Assembly (NCBI GenBank): GCA_032716605.1
Contig: CM064481.1
Location: 20,640,811-20,704,810, forward strand
Reading direction: 5' to 3'
From: Paralithodes platypus
Lineage: Eukaryota; Arthropoda; Malacostraca; Decapoda; Lithodidae
Length of the DNA: 64,000 nt
Position 1 is the first letter of the stretch; the number at the start of each line of letters is the position of its first letter. Made by a program: the position numbers and the translations under genes. The notes under the pieces are model-generated. The model searched no databases, was not told the origin of the DNA, and saw only the letters and a list, made by a program, of their open reading frames with translations. Below, piece after piece: positions 10,609-22,000 of the stretch.

Positions 10609-11044
10609 CAGTAAAAGTCCTTTAATCCGACGACCGATGATTCGAATCTCCCAATAGTCCAAATTTTTCAATTTGAGGCCAAATCCGAATTCACCCGATG
10701 GTCCAAATTTCAAAAAGTCCCAAAGTCCTCTTTTTGAGGCATTAGTCCACTCAAATGACACATAATGGAGCACACACATATCATATGTTCATGAATTCAC
10801 TTTAAAAGTTTACCATTGTCATTGTAGCCTATTACCTACTTCAAAACATTCAGATTAATGGTCAAAGGAAGCTACTGATATAAATATGATATGTGTGTGT
10901 GCACCATTGTGTCATTTGGGTGGCCTAATGCCTCAATGTTTTCGTCATACACAGGTTCATAGGGGTAAAGTCCGATAATACGAAAAATCCACTAATCCGA
11001 ACGAGGGCCGGTCCGCTGCCCTTCGGATTAACGGAAGTTTACTG
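10609..11044. mobile_element. Tigger/pogo-type MITE with long inverted repeats
   Basis: Flanked by TA (10607-10608 and 11045-11046). Ends are CAGTAAAAGTCCTTTAATCC and, read inward from the right, CAGTAAACTTCCGTTAATCC, typical of Tigger/pogo elements. A second pair of inverted segments lies inside (ATGACACATAATGGAGCACA near 10756 against its complement near 10905), so most of the element can fold on itself. No transposase remains. Confidence 0.85.
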
Positions 11045-11046
11045 TA

Positions 11047-11130
11047 CTACATAATGATCAGACAGACCCCCTCCAATACCCTTATAGAGTAGTTTTATCA
11101 ATATTTAGAAAGTTTCACACCTTGTCCGCA
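11047..11130 (-). pseudogene. LINE E1, C-terminal end of endonuclease
   Basis: Joining across the Tigger-type element gives GGGLSDHYVV, the conserved SDH motif near the end of an APE-type endonuclease. Further upstream the frame breaks down and I cannot follow the element past about 11130. Confidence 0.6.
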
Positions 11131-11529
11131 CCAACGAATCGGTGAATCTTGTCGCTCACACATATTCACTTAATAACTACAGTAGTAAGACCTATGGAAA
11201 TGCTTAAATATGATATATTTTACCTTTAAATTGGAGAGTGTTAATGGGGTATCTGGCTAGCGTATGTAAATACACCGAAAAAGAAAGACAGAAAGAATAC
11301 CACCCAGCTGAAGTTGGCGGTACTCATTTACGGAAGAAAATACCAAGTACCTATTTCGGTGTTATACCAATTGGGAAGTCTTTGAGATGATTTTTTGTTT
11401 TTTTCCCCAAGTTGGTGAAAAATAACCATGTTGGTCAAAAGTGGGGAGTGATCAGAAGACTTTGAAAGACTTACGACAATACTGTCAGTATTTAGTTCAC
11501 CTTAGATGAATCTCGTCTCGATGGACACA
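11131..11529. other. Intergenic, nothing recognised
   Basis: AT-rich DNA with no coding frame, RNA gene or clear repeat that I can support. Confidence 0.5.
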
Positions 11530-12830
11530 GCTAACGTGGACGTCTGCTGGTCCCAGGCAGCTCCCCTCCCATGTTGTGGACCACTGACTGGAGGAAATTT
11601 GTACTGGTGCTGGTGTATCCTGGTGTTGGAGGCTGGTCAGGAACTGTAGCCAGCCACTTATTTAGTTTGTTCTTGAAGCTGTCTGGTGTAATGCCTGTCA
11701 GGTTTCTTATTTCTCATGGGACTGAGTTGAAGAGGCGTGTCCCCGTAAAAGTGAAACTGTGGTGAATTAGTGTCTTCAGCTTTTGAGATGCACCACTTGT
11801 CCTCACGAAGCATAGCCGACCTCTTTTGGGATGATATGCTCCAAAGAATTTCAAACTTATATTATTGAATACATCTCATGGCGTCTCTGGAGGGAGTAGA
11901 GTCCCAAGTGCTGCAGTCTTCCCAGTAATTGAAGAGTTGCAGTCCTTCTATTTTGCTGGTGAAGGTCCTCTGGGCTGCTTCTAGTTTAACTATGTCCCCC
12001 ACATTGTGAGGAGACCAAAGTTGGCAACAATACTCTAGTCTTGGAAGCACCAGAGATTTCCAGAGAGACATCATACAGTCCTTCTCCCGTGTTTGGAAGG
12101 CCCTCACAATCCATCCAGTTAGTTTCCGGGCAGTCTTGGTTGTTTCATTGATGTGATGGGAGAAGGTCAAGTCAGTACTCATGTGAACTCCTAGGTCTTT
12201 CACATTGTCTGTGGCCATTATGAGTTGGTTTTGGCATTTGTACTCTGTTGTTTGCTTTACATCTTGTAGAGGGCCATACCTGAGCAATTGAAACATGTTA
12301 TTATTTGCTGCCCAAGCAAACACCCTATTTAGGTCCTCTTGTAATAGGGCTACCTCCTCTTTTGCTTGGATTTTCCTGGTGATTCTGGTATCATCGGCAA
12401 AGGATGTGGCGCGAGAGTGCTGTAGATCTTTGTTGATGTCCTCTATCATTATCAGGAACAGTAGGGGGCCCAGTACTGAGCTTGAGGGACACCATTGATA
12501 AACTGGCTCTGTTCAGACAGGCTTCCGTGCAGAGTTACTTGCTTGGTCCGATCAGAGAGAAAACTGCAGCAATTCTCCCAACCTCTTGCAGATGCCATGT
12601 TCACTTTGTTTGTGGAGGAAAATACCATGTTCTACCTTATCAAAGGCTTTGGCAAAATCGAGGTAGATAACATCTGTATTGATGCCATGTTGTACGTCCT
12701 CCAATATAGTTTCATAGTGACACAGCAGCTGCGAAAGACACTAACGACCTTGCCTGAAACCATGTTGGCCCTCGTTAAAAGTGTTGTCTCCTTCTAAATG
12801 AGTGATGAGCTAATTTTTACAACTTTCTCA
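11530..12830 (-). pseudogene. LINE F, degraded RT ORF related to LINE C
   Basis: From 12830 downwards the minus strand shows RT landmarks: QHGFR and CLSQLL, DVIYLDFAKAFDKV, then SFADDTRI at about 12400, KDLGVHMS, LVLPRLEYCCQLWSPH and a C terminus with PPTPGYTST. Motif wording is closest to LINE C (HGFRAGRSCLSQLLEHY, FAKAFDKCDHG). The longest intact piece is 12449-11862, and the remainder needs several frame changes. The endonuclease is absent, so the copy is 5'-truncated. Confidence 0.75.
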
Positions 12831-13378
12831 AACTTCAACGCTGAACCATAGAACAGACTAAGTTGGTCAAACTTCAACGCCGAACGGATCAAGTTGGTCA
12901 AAATTGCCTCCCCCCCCCCCCCTCCCCCAATCACATACTCCTCGGGCCATCCCTGAGCTCAATCATTGGCTGCAATTATAAGTAACCCATCCAGTAGGGG
13001 ATCGATCTCGTGCCTCCCACGTAAGATTTTATAACAATACCACCTATTTTACACAGTATTCACCTATTCTTAATGACTGAAGTATGTTCGTATGATCGCA
13101 AAGTGGCAAATTAATTTAGATTACGGTATGTTACAGTAGAAGGGAGGAAAGAGATTCCGAAAGATGAAAACAATTGTCAGAAATAACCAGTAGGCCTAGC
13201 AATAGAACTCATCCAATCCAAGCTCTGCCAATTAGTTTGTTTACTGAACCAGACAAACGCATTATTCATGTACAGTATCTGAAAGTGGTGCCTGTGTGAA
13301 TTAATTCATACTAAATTAATTATATTTAGCATAAATAGTAATATTACTTCTCCTTATGCACCTATTTTACTTTTACAG
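12831..13378. other. Intergenic with poly-C tract
   Basis: No gene recognised. A C-rich run lies at about 12907-12928. ACTTCAACGC and AAGTTGGTCAAA are repeated at 12833-12900. Confidence 0.5.
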
Positions 13379-13380
13379 TA

Positions 13381-13897
13381 CAGTCTGGCCTGCCAATACG
13401 CGAGAATATGGGCGACACGCGAGGGCGCGGAATGAAAATTCGCGTATTAGCAATAGAGTATTATATGGGAATAAATCTATATGGGCGGCACTGACTCCAA
13501 GTTGTCTACTTTAGGCCTATTTATCTCCGTCAATTGCCACAAAAGGTACATATATGTATACATAAACATCCAAATCATAAGAAAATATAACAATAATAAT
13601 AAACTCACCTTAAAATTAACAGTAAATGTCCAACACGAGTCGGACAGCTGGTGCGCGAGCGTGGACTGAGGGTAGACTGGCGTATCCCACAATGCCCTGC
13701 GTGCCTACGTAACTGGCGCGGAATGGTGGGGGACCTCGCGTATTAGCTGAACTCCCCGGAATTGCCCTTATATCGGCCCCGGATTCGCGTTTTAAAGGTA
13801 CATCACGCGTTTTGAAAGTTTTGGGTATGATTCGACCCCCTCCTCGCGTATAAGGTGAATCGCGTATTAAAAGCTCGCGTATTGGCAGGTCAGACTG
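13381..13897. mobile_element. Tigger-type MITE, 517 bp
   Basis: Flanked by TA (13379-13380, 13898-13899). The terminal inverted repeats are 24 bp with one mismatch: CAGTCTGGCCTGCCAATACG and CAGTCTGACCTGCCAATACG read inward, each continuing CGAG. GCGTATTA-type segments recur inside. No transposase frame. Confidence 0.85.
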
Positions 13898-13899
13898 TA

Positions 13900-14210
13900 T
13901 ATTGAACATGTGAACACGTAAGAACCAGAAAAAAGGTCCAAAAGGCAAATATCCAGTCAAAACCGTATATTTGTGGCGGAAGTGGGTAAAGGCAGGCGAG
14001 AGACAGTGAGGCCAACATCCTCCCTCCTACCTCTCGCCAGATACTGGTCTCGCTATGCTCAGTCTCAGTGATCTCTCGCGCTCGTCAGAGGGAGTGTGGG
14101 AGAGTGTGAGTCACCATCATTCATGTGGGTGCAAGGAAGGAAGGAAGGAGGGAAAATATTCAATAATTGAGAAGGTGGGTCGGAGGTGGGACACATGTAT
14201 GTGGAAATCT
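13900..14210. repeat. Diverged copy of a dispersed repeat
   Basis: This stretch (GTGAACA, AGAA-AAAAGGT, GGCAAATAT-CCAGT, then purine-rich DNA) is a diverged copy of sequence at about 21740-22020. No coding frame. Confidence 0.5.
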
Positions 14211-14242
14211 AAAGGTGGTGGAGGGTAAACATACCACCTAAT

Positions 14243-14760
14243 ATTATTTTTATTAATCTCACCACCACACCCCCAATGAAATTAATTAAAGTATATATGA
14301 TCCACCGGGATTCGAAACCGGGTTATCACACACATATTTTTGCCACCTTAACCATTACACCACCAGGACGGTTAAAGGTTTATGCACACGCCTACGACTT
14401 ATTATCCATTCTCGAATACTGGATATTAATCTAATCATGTTCATATTCCCAACCGCACTATGGTAGCCTACTGTTTAAGTGAGAGGAAAGAATATTCATG
14501 GGGCACAGATCATATAGACCGGCCTCTCGAAGAAATATCCCTATACCTACTAATAATATTATTTTTATTAATCTCACCATCACACCCCCAATGAAATTAA
14601 TTAAAGTATATATGATCCACCGGGATTCGAACCCGGGTTATCACACACATATTTTTGCCACCTTAACCATTACACCACCAGGACGGTTAAAGGTTTATGC
14701 ACACGCCTACGACTTATTATCCATTCTCGAATACTGGATATTAATCTAATCATGTTCATA
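14243..14760 (-). repeat. Two direct repeats with a tRNA-like unit
   Basis: About 195 bp at 14249-14445 recurs nearly unchanged at 14563-14760. Each copy carries on the minus strand a tRNA-like stretch with box A TGGTGTAATGG and box B GGTTTCGAATCCC (first copy) or GGGTTCGAATCCC (second). The anticodon region is AT-rich and does not fold cleanly, so I read these as SINE-like or tRNA-pseudogene units, not working tRNAs. Confidence 0.7.
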
Positions 14761-14765
14761 TTAAT

Positions 14766-14925
14766 AAAGGTGGTGGAGGGTAAACATACCACCTAATAAA
14801 GGTGGTGGAGGGTAAACATACCACCTAATAAAGGTGGTGGAGGGTAAACATACCACCTAATAAAGGTGGTGGAGGGTAAACATACCACCTAATAAAGGTG
14901 GTGGAGGGTAAACATACCACCTAAT
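14766..14925. repeat. 32-bp tandem repeat, 5 copies
   Basis: The unit AAAGGTGGTGGAGGGTAAAC plus ATACCACCTAAT repeats five times with an exact 32-bp period. Each unit can form a small hairpin (GGTGG against CCACC). A single copy lies at 14211-14242, before the direct repeats, and is the likely seed. There are no variable spacers, so this is a minisatellite and not a CRISPR. Confidence 0.95.
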
Positions 14926-14929
14926 CACA

Positions 14930-15989
14930 TATTGTGTTTTGGAGATTGTTTTCATGGGCTCTCTTTCGTGAGGCCTATCGCATTCTATATATGGACACTT
15001 CTGTGAGGCCTATTGTGTATTGGTTAAGGACTTTGAAATTGGTCCTAGTAAATTTAGTTGTCCCTGATTGAGTTGGCACTGGTTGAGATCTACTGGTTAA
15101 AATGGTCTCCTTATTGACTTGTCTAGGAACCAATATTTTTAATTAACTATAGTAGAGACTAATATCTTACCATCTCTTGTTCCAGGGAGACAAGGACAAC
15201 ATAGTGAAGGAGACCGAGAGGGAGAGAGAGACACCAACTACCCCCAAGCTAACAATTGTCTTGGCTACTACATCTTAACTGTCAACTGTGTCTAAACTCT
15301 TCAAAGCCTTCTAACGACCACTGTAAAGCCATAACAGCCACAATATCTACCTGTTTTACAAGAGCCTGTGGTATGGGGGAATTTACTATAAATTAAAAAT
15401 ATAAACTGTAGAATCTTATAATAGATATCTTGATAAAGTCTAGAGGCAGGCCCATAGCCCCATGCAGTTCATGCCTCACGGTCGTGTTGCTTGGTTACTA
15501 AGTCTGTTATTATAAATAAAATAGTGTCACTTGAAGTTTGAGGCCACTTGGCAGCTTGCTGTGTAGGCTGTTGCTAGTGGTGTATCCAATAGGGCCTTCA
15601 GGAATTTGTTAAGTTCTTATTTTAAACATATTCACCAAGAACCCTTTGACTTCTCACAGTTCTTTGAAAAGCGAATTGAAGAAACTTGGTCTGCTGTTTC
15701 ATAGGCTGGGTTCGTATCTGTTCAGTTGCTTGAATGGGTAGGTAGAGCCCACTTGTTAATCTGCATCCTGTACAGTAATTGTACTAGGGTGGAATTCTTT
15801 TGATGTTGGGTTCAGCACTAGATTTTCCAACATCTTCCACTTGATGATGCGGTATTGGTGCCTTTGCTGGTAATACTGTACAGTCCCAGTGTTTTCAGTT
15901 GGTCCCAGTAGCCAAAATCCCCTATGGGATGTTCCTGTGGGTCTGATTCAAAGTAGTGTGAGTGCTATATAATCTGCAGATGTAGAGAA
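14930..15989. other. Region upstream of the zinc-finger gene
   Basis: No coding frame. Candidate 3' splice sites are CTCTTGTTCCAG|GGAG at about 15184 and AATCTGCAG|ATG at about 15979, so the gene may have upstream non-coding exons. I did not find a convincing promoter. Confidence 0.35.
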
Positions 15990-18900
15990 GTGATGATGGA
16001 GAACAATGGAGAAATTTTGAAGAATGAGGGAAAAATGGAGATAAAAGGAAAGATGTTGGAATATGAGGGAGAGACATTGGCATATGAGGGACCAAGAATG
16101 AAGATTGAGGCAGACTTGTTTAATAATGATGAGACAAGAGATTCGTTTGAGAGTAAAGAATATCCATCAGAGCAGGAGAGTAGAGAAAATTATCCATTAC
16201 AGCACACACAGGGTACAGAAGAAGATACATTGGTGAAAACAGAACAAGAAGAAACAGATCAATTCATAGAATCAGATAGTACCAACAATGATCCACAGTT
16301 ACACATAGAGAGTAAAGACGAGGATCCATTGATGCATACAAAGAGTAGGGAAAAAGATCCACAGTTGCATACATTGAGTACAAAGAAAGATCCACTCGTA
16401 AAAACAGAAAGAGAAAACAATCTGCTAGTCATTAATTCAAAGTTCTCCAATCTTGATCCACTAGAGTACACAGAAAGTAGAGAGAAAGATCCATTGGTGA
16501 AAAGAGAAAGTGAAGAAAATTATCCGCTAGTCAATAATCCAAGCATATCCGATAATGCTGTGAAGTGTGAAGCAAAGGCTCAATATCCGTGTGCGGGTGA
16601 AGCCGTGTCGAGTTTGATGATTCAGGCCAAGGTTCTGGATTATGAGAAGAATGGCAGACAGGTTTTAGAAAGCGATGGAGTCGTGACTTACATCGGGGAA
16701 AGCGATATTTGGAATTGCCCGAGCTTTGAGAGTGATGCATGCTATCCAAATGCCAAATATAATCCCAAAGAAGACAACATTCGAAATTGCTCGAGGACGG
16801 AAAGTGATTCAAGTTACTTGAATCTCAAAGAGAGTCAGGAAGAAGGGGGAAGTGAAAGCAATGCATCGCCTAATTTCAAAGAGCATGACAGTAAACTTAA
16901 CAAAAACAGACCAACTATGCAAGCCAATCGCCTTAGGAACAAATTTGGCAAGAACTCGGACAAGTTAATAGAGAATTCCATTAGCCATTTTTGGAACAAA
17001 GTTGGTAAAAATTCAGACAAGCGTATGGATAATTCAAGCACCTTCATGAGGAACAAAGTCGGCAAGCAAACTGCAACAGAAGCCACATTAAAGTTTACAT
17101 GTAGAAAATGCACCAGTTCGTTTCAAAGCAAGACAAGTTTATTGGAACACTTACAGCTTCATGTACGCCTCGACACCCGTGTGTACATGAACTATTCACA
17201 AATGTTTGCAAAGGAGAGGGATACATTTTTAAAAACTAGGAAAGAAGGGTATCCAAAGACCACAACAGACAATGCTGTACAGGAGTGTAGCAGCAGTCAT
17301 CCTTCGAACAAACCCAATCTATGCTCGGAGAACCATAAAAATAGATTAATTAAGGGTGAGGAGTATCCAACCCTCAAAAGGCGCAAAAAGATAGATTATG
17401 TGGTAGAAGTTGTGTGTAGAGATTGTGGTGAATCATATGGACAGGGGGACCTCAAAAAACACTTGACCATGTGTGCAGCTCTCAAAAAATATGAATGCCA
17501 AAAATGTGATTTGAAATTTAGATTTAAATCCTCATTTGAAGAACATTTTGAAATTCACAAATATAGTGCAAGCAATTATATCTTTGTGCAAGACCATGTA
17601 AAACGGTCTAGTATACCAAGGTCTATAAATCAGAGCTCTACAGTAGAACAAGTGCAACAATCTAGTAATCATAGCTCAACAGTAGATTTGGTACAACAGT
17701 CTAGTACTCCTAGCTCTACAGAAGTACAACAGCCTAGTACTCCTAGCTCTACAGAAGTACAACAGTCTAGTAATCATTGTTCTATGGAAGTACAACGGTC
17801 TAGCTATTGTATCTCTATTGTAGACCAAGTAGGCCTACAACAGTCTAGTAATCATAGCTCTGTTGTAGACCAAGTACAACAGTCTAGTAATGATCACTCT
17901 ACGGTTGACCAAGTAAAACTGGCTTGTATGGTTATGAACCATGAGAAAGAGATGAGTACCAGTAATGTGACGAAAGAAGCTCAGTATAACCAAGTAACTA
18001 TAATAAAGCCTCGGGGTTCTATGACACGTACTTTTATGTGCTCAACCTGTTCTTTAGAGTTTTATGGAATTAGTAAAGCGATGTCCCACAGTACTGTTCA
18101 CTTGGGGAATGAGTGGTGTACACACTTGGAAAACACAAAGGAAGTCAACAATAGATTTCAATGCATAATGTGTACCAAATTTATTGGCAAAAAATTGCCA
18201 ATAAAAGAGTATTGTCAATCTGTCCACTATCATTACGAGTGTCTGATATGTCATGAACATTTTGTGGAGAAGTGTGATGTTGATGCTCATCATGAATGCC
18301 ATGATGACGATATAACCTATTTAATCACTCAAGTTGTGTCACCCTGGGCACCAAAGAAACATCCAGAGAGTACTAGTGGTGTGAAGAAAGAAGCTTGGTA
18401 TAACCGGTTAACTATAATAAAGCCTCGGGGTACTATGACACGTACTTTTATGTGCTCAACGTGTTCTTTAGAGCTATGTGGAATTGGTAAAGCGATGTCC
18501 CATATTCCTGTTCACTTAGGGAATAAGTGGTGTACGCACTTGGAAAAAATGTATAAAGTCGATAACCTTAAATATTGGTTTCAATGTCTATTGTGTTCCA
18601 ATAATAAAGAGTATCATCAAGCTGCCCACTATCATTTCCAGTGTCTGACATGTCATGTACATTTAAAGAAGTGCGATATCAGTGCTCACCATGAGTGCCA
18701 CAATGACGATATCAAATATTTAATCACCCGGGTCGTGTCACCCTGGGCACCAAACAAATGTCCGGAAGTTTGCAGTTTGGCACCGCCAAGCTTCAAGTGC
18801 CAAGAATGCCACCAGGTGTTCGACCAAATGCCCATTTTGGTGTCTCATTCAGTGACGGCTCATCCCTCCAAGTTCCGGTGGATTGATGCAAAATCTAAGA

Positions 18901-18992
18901 AGGCAGTGTTCAAGTGTGTAGAGTGCAAACTTAACATCCTCTGTCAGGCAGCTTACTTTGGGCACCTCCTGGCACATTCTGGTCCAAAGTAA
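15990..18992 (+). CDS. C2H2-type zinc-finger protein, single long exon
   Basis: The open frame starts at a GTG, and the likely initiator is ATG at 15993 (MMENNGEILKN). Residues 60-190 hold loose acidic repeats around KDPLVK/HT. A first C2H2 finger lies near residue 370 (CRKC...HLQLH), a C2HC-like one near 475 (CRDC...HLTMC) and another C2H2 near 501 (CQKC...HFEIH). Residues 545-645 are Ser/Gln-rich repeats of the type QQSSNHSSTVDQV. Two homologous modules follow (about 660-790 and 800-925). Each opens with IIKPRG-MTRTFMCSTCSLE and ends YLIT-VVSPWAP, with several CxxC/H sets. The last part has two further C/H fingers. Such proteins usually bind nucleic acid in the nucleus, but the target is unknown. 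It is the only convincing host-type gene here. AATAAA follows at 19052. Confidence 0.85.
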   Translation: MMMENNGEILKNEGKMEIKGKMLEYEGETLAYEGPRMKIEADLFNNDETRDSFESKEYPSEQESRENYPLQHTQGTEEDTLVKTEQEETDQFIESDSTNNDPQLHIESKDEDPLMHTKSREKDPQLHTLSTKKDPLVKTERENNLLVINSKFSNLDPLEYTESREKDPLVKRESEENYPLVNNPSISDNAVKCEAKAQYPCAGEAVSSLMIQAKVLDYEKNGRQVLESDGVVTYIGESDIWNCPSFESDACYPNAKYNPKEDNIRNCSRTESDSSYLNLKESQEEGGSESNASPNFKEHDSKLNKNRPTMQANRLRNKFGKNSDKLIENSISHFWNKVGKNSDKRMDNSSTFMRNKVGKQTATEATLKFTCRKCTSSFQSKTSLLEHLQLHVRLDTRVYMNYSQMFAKERDTFLKTRKEGYPKTTTDNAVQECSSSHPSNKPNLCSENHKNRLIKGEEYPTLKRRKKIDYVVEVVCRDCGESYGQGDLKKHLTMCAALKKYECQKCDLKFRFKSSFEEHFEIHKYSASNYIFVQDHVKRSSIPRSINQSSTVEQVQQSSNHSSTVDLVQQSSTPSSTEVQQPSTPSSTEVQQSSNHCSMEVQRSSYCISIVDQVGLQQSSNHSSVVDQVQQSSNDHSTVDQVKLACMVMNHEKEMSTSNVTKEAQYNQVTIIKPRGSMTRTFMCSTCSLEFYGISKAMSHSTVHLGNEWCTHLENTKEVNNRFQCIMCTKFIGKKLPIKEYCQSVHYHYECLICHEHFVEKCDVDAHHECHDDDITYLITQVVSPWAPKKHPESTSGVKKEAWYNRLTIIKPRGTMTRTFMCSTCSLELCGIGKAMSHIPVHLGNKWCTHLEKMYKVDNLKYWFQCLLCSNNKEYHQAAHYHFQCLTCHVHLKKCDISAHHECHNDDIKYLITRVVSPWAPNKCPEVCSLAPPSFKCQECHQVFDQMPILVSHSVTAHPSKFRWIDAKSKKAVFKCVECKLNILCQAAYFGHLLAHSGPK

Positions 18993-19051
18993 AGTAAAGA
19001 GCTACAGTTGACCACATTAATTCATATCCACTCCGTGATTTGACTTATGAA

Positions 19052-19057
19052 AATAAA
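19052..19057 (+). terminator. Polyadenylation signal AATAAA
   Basis: The hexamer lies 60 bp after the stop codon of the zinc-finger gene, at a normal distance for a 3' UTR signal. Confidence 0.5.
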
Positions 19058-19089
19058 AATAGCGTCATACACTATAAAACCATCAATTA

Positions 19090-22000
19090 ATCATTTAACC
19101 CAGGGGCTGCATTAAACATGTTTGTTAAAGGTCCGCCAGTGTGGGACCTTTAACTCGGAGAAGCACGATAAGCCTCACAGAATGGTCACCATAGCGAACG
19201 CGTTAGGCTTCACGGAAGCAAGACCATAATTTTGTTTTGTTCCAAAACACCCCAGGGGCTCACAAAACAAAGGAATATGTCATTACGAGATAATTCCCCT
19301 CTAGTACTTCTTACCACTAATTCTCATGTGTCTAAACCCCCCTTCCCTTCTTCCTCCTCCCTTCCCCCCTCCTTGATTATCGGCTATATTTCCTCATATT
19401 TCCCCCATTTATCGGTTATTTTCGCCTTCGTACACACCAGTGACTCACTTAACCTAAGAAGTGCGCATGGGGGTAATTAGAAACGTCCCCCTGTGCTGAC
19501 GTATTTGAGCTGTTTCCATCACTAAAATATTCATTTTACCATAAATAGCATTAATACTTATCCATACGCGCCTATTATGGGTTGATTATAAAGGTATTAA
19601 CCTGAAACAGCAATAAAACAAGTGAAAACAGCGTTTGGATGGTCAAAATCGGAGATATAGGCCGCGAGTTATATAATGTATGGGTGAGGCAACCTGCTTT
19701 CCCGCCAATTTCCCCCAAGGCCACTGAGACACAGTCGATCGATATTCTCTCTCTCTCTCTTGCACTCGCTTGCTAACACTGATGACAATGCCCTGCTTGC
19801 AACTCGCTATTGTTAGCACGAAAATATACCTCAGAATAAGGGAATAACAGGGAAAATAGGTGATAACTGAAGGAGGGGAGGAAAGTGGGGAAGGAGGGGA
19901 GGTAGAGGAGTGATATTTTGCATGGCCCAGGGGCCCCAAAAAAAAATATATATATATATATTTTTTTTTTCGATGTTAAGTTGATTTTTTTTTTCTCTGA
20001 CTCTTAACCCGGCAAGCGCGATAGGCCTCACGGAAGGCTTCCTATAGGGAACGCGATAGGCCTCACAGAAGCAGGACCATAAAAAAAGCCTTCAAAAAAA
20101 AAAAAAGGGCCTATCAAAGCAAAGGATTTTGTCTCTAGGTGAGATAATTCTCCTCTAGTACTCATCCATGTGTTTCTCACCCCTCCCCTCCTTCCCCACC
20201 TTATTCCCCCCCCTCCTCAATTATCACCTATTTATCCACTTATTATCATCATTTATCGGTTATTTTTCTCTCCCGCGATAATGTAGCACAAGTTGGTTGC
20301 ATAAAAGATCGTTATGCAACACCCAGACACCGGCACACACCGCCCCGCTCGTCTCAGTTGACTCCCAGACAGCGAGAGGGGAGGGCTGCCTGTGTCTCTC
20401 TCTCGCCTGAGATTATGACCGGGTGGCCAATATCTTCGTTTTTCACCACCCAAATGCTTTTCCCACTTATTTTAGCACTCTTGAAGGTTCATATATACAT
20501 CATATATGTAAAATAAAAGCATACCGAAAACAAATAATGGTTTATATTGTAAATATAATGAATTCTGTCAGAATCCAGGGCTAGAAATGCACAAATAACT
20601 ACCCTAGCACCTAGGTCTATATCGCGCTTGTCAGGTTAAGAGTCTTCCCGCAGTCCGCCGGGGGAACTCTTAAGAGTCTTCCCGCAGTTCCCGGGTTAAG
20701 AGACCTTATGCAACACATAAATCTCTCCCGGGTCCGTCAGTGTGTACCGAGACGGGAGGATGTATATATCTCCCCCTCCCACCTGAGCGTACGACCGGGC
20801 GGCAAATATTTACATTTTTCACCACCCAAATGCTTTTCCTGCTGGTTTTATCGCTCTTAACTCATAAGCTGCGCAGCTATGGTGTTTGAAAGTGCCCGCC
20901 ATGCGAAGGTATTCGGATTCATTCCTGACTAAAATTGTCAATTTACCATATGTATAATTAATACTTATCCATATGCACCTATTTTACTTTTAATATGAAC
21001 ATATGAACATTGGAGAGCAATAAAACAAGTGGTAACAGCAATTGGCTGGTGAAAATTGTATACAGTATTTTAGCCCCGCGGTCGTAATCTGACCTTGAGC
21101 GGTTAGAGACAAAGACCCTCTCTCTCTCTTGTCTCGGATGGTACTGAGAGACAAGGGGAGCTCTCAGACTGGCTTACTTAGAGTGTCGGAGATACACTCC
21201 TCCATCCTCCACCCTCTCTCCCACCTGTTCTCAAATGAAAATACTCGATAAATATCGGGAATGATAGAGAAAATACCTGATAATTGAGGAGGGGGGCAAA
21301 AGAGGGGAAAGGGGGGGTTGGGACACATATGTAGGAGTGGTAGCAAGGTATTGAGGGGAATTATCTCGCCTAAACACAAATTGCTTTGTTTTGAGTGCCA
21401 CTGGGGTGTTTAAAAAAAAAAAAAAAAATTAGGCCTTGGATCTCAAGAGCCCTGGCCGCATTCGCCCAGTAGAACCTCTTAAGAGACTGGCCGCAGTCAA
21501 GAGGTTAAAGGTTCATATGTTCGTCATATATGGAAAATGAACGAACATGGGAAAAAAAATGCTTTATATCGTAAATATAACTAATTCTGTCAGAAAATTA
21601 GGCTAGAATTACACAAATAACTACCCTAGCCCTTAGGGCAATTTCTCGTCTCTTGGGTTAAAGGTTAATTCGGACAAAACTTTATATATTTACCATATAA
21701 AGCAATATGACTTCACCATACAGTATGCGCATCTTTTACTTGTACAATAAACGTGTGAACATTGAAGAACAAGAAAAAAGGTGTAAAGAGCAAATGTCTA
21801 GTGAATTATATATATTTTTGTTTTTGTTTGTGATAGTAAGGTGATGAGTGCATAGGAGGGAGAACACCGTACACCCTCCCTCTCTGGAGGCTTGAGCTAC
21901 ACTGAGTCAATCGCACGGTTCTCTCACACTGCATGAGGGAGGCAGGAAGTAGGGGAAGTGTAGAGAAGGGTCACTGAATGTATTTGAGAGGGAAGGGAAG

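Noticed and set aside
14280..14370. tRNA-Glu or Gly-like genes in the direct repeats
   Set aside because: The anticodon arm is AT-rich and lacks a clean stem. Both copies share the defect.
14766..14925. Possible CRISPR-like regular repeat
   Set aside because: The units are directly adjacent with no variable spacers, and the genome is eukaryotic. It is a 32-bp minisatellite.
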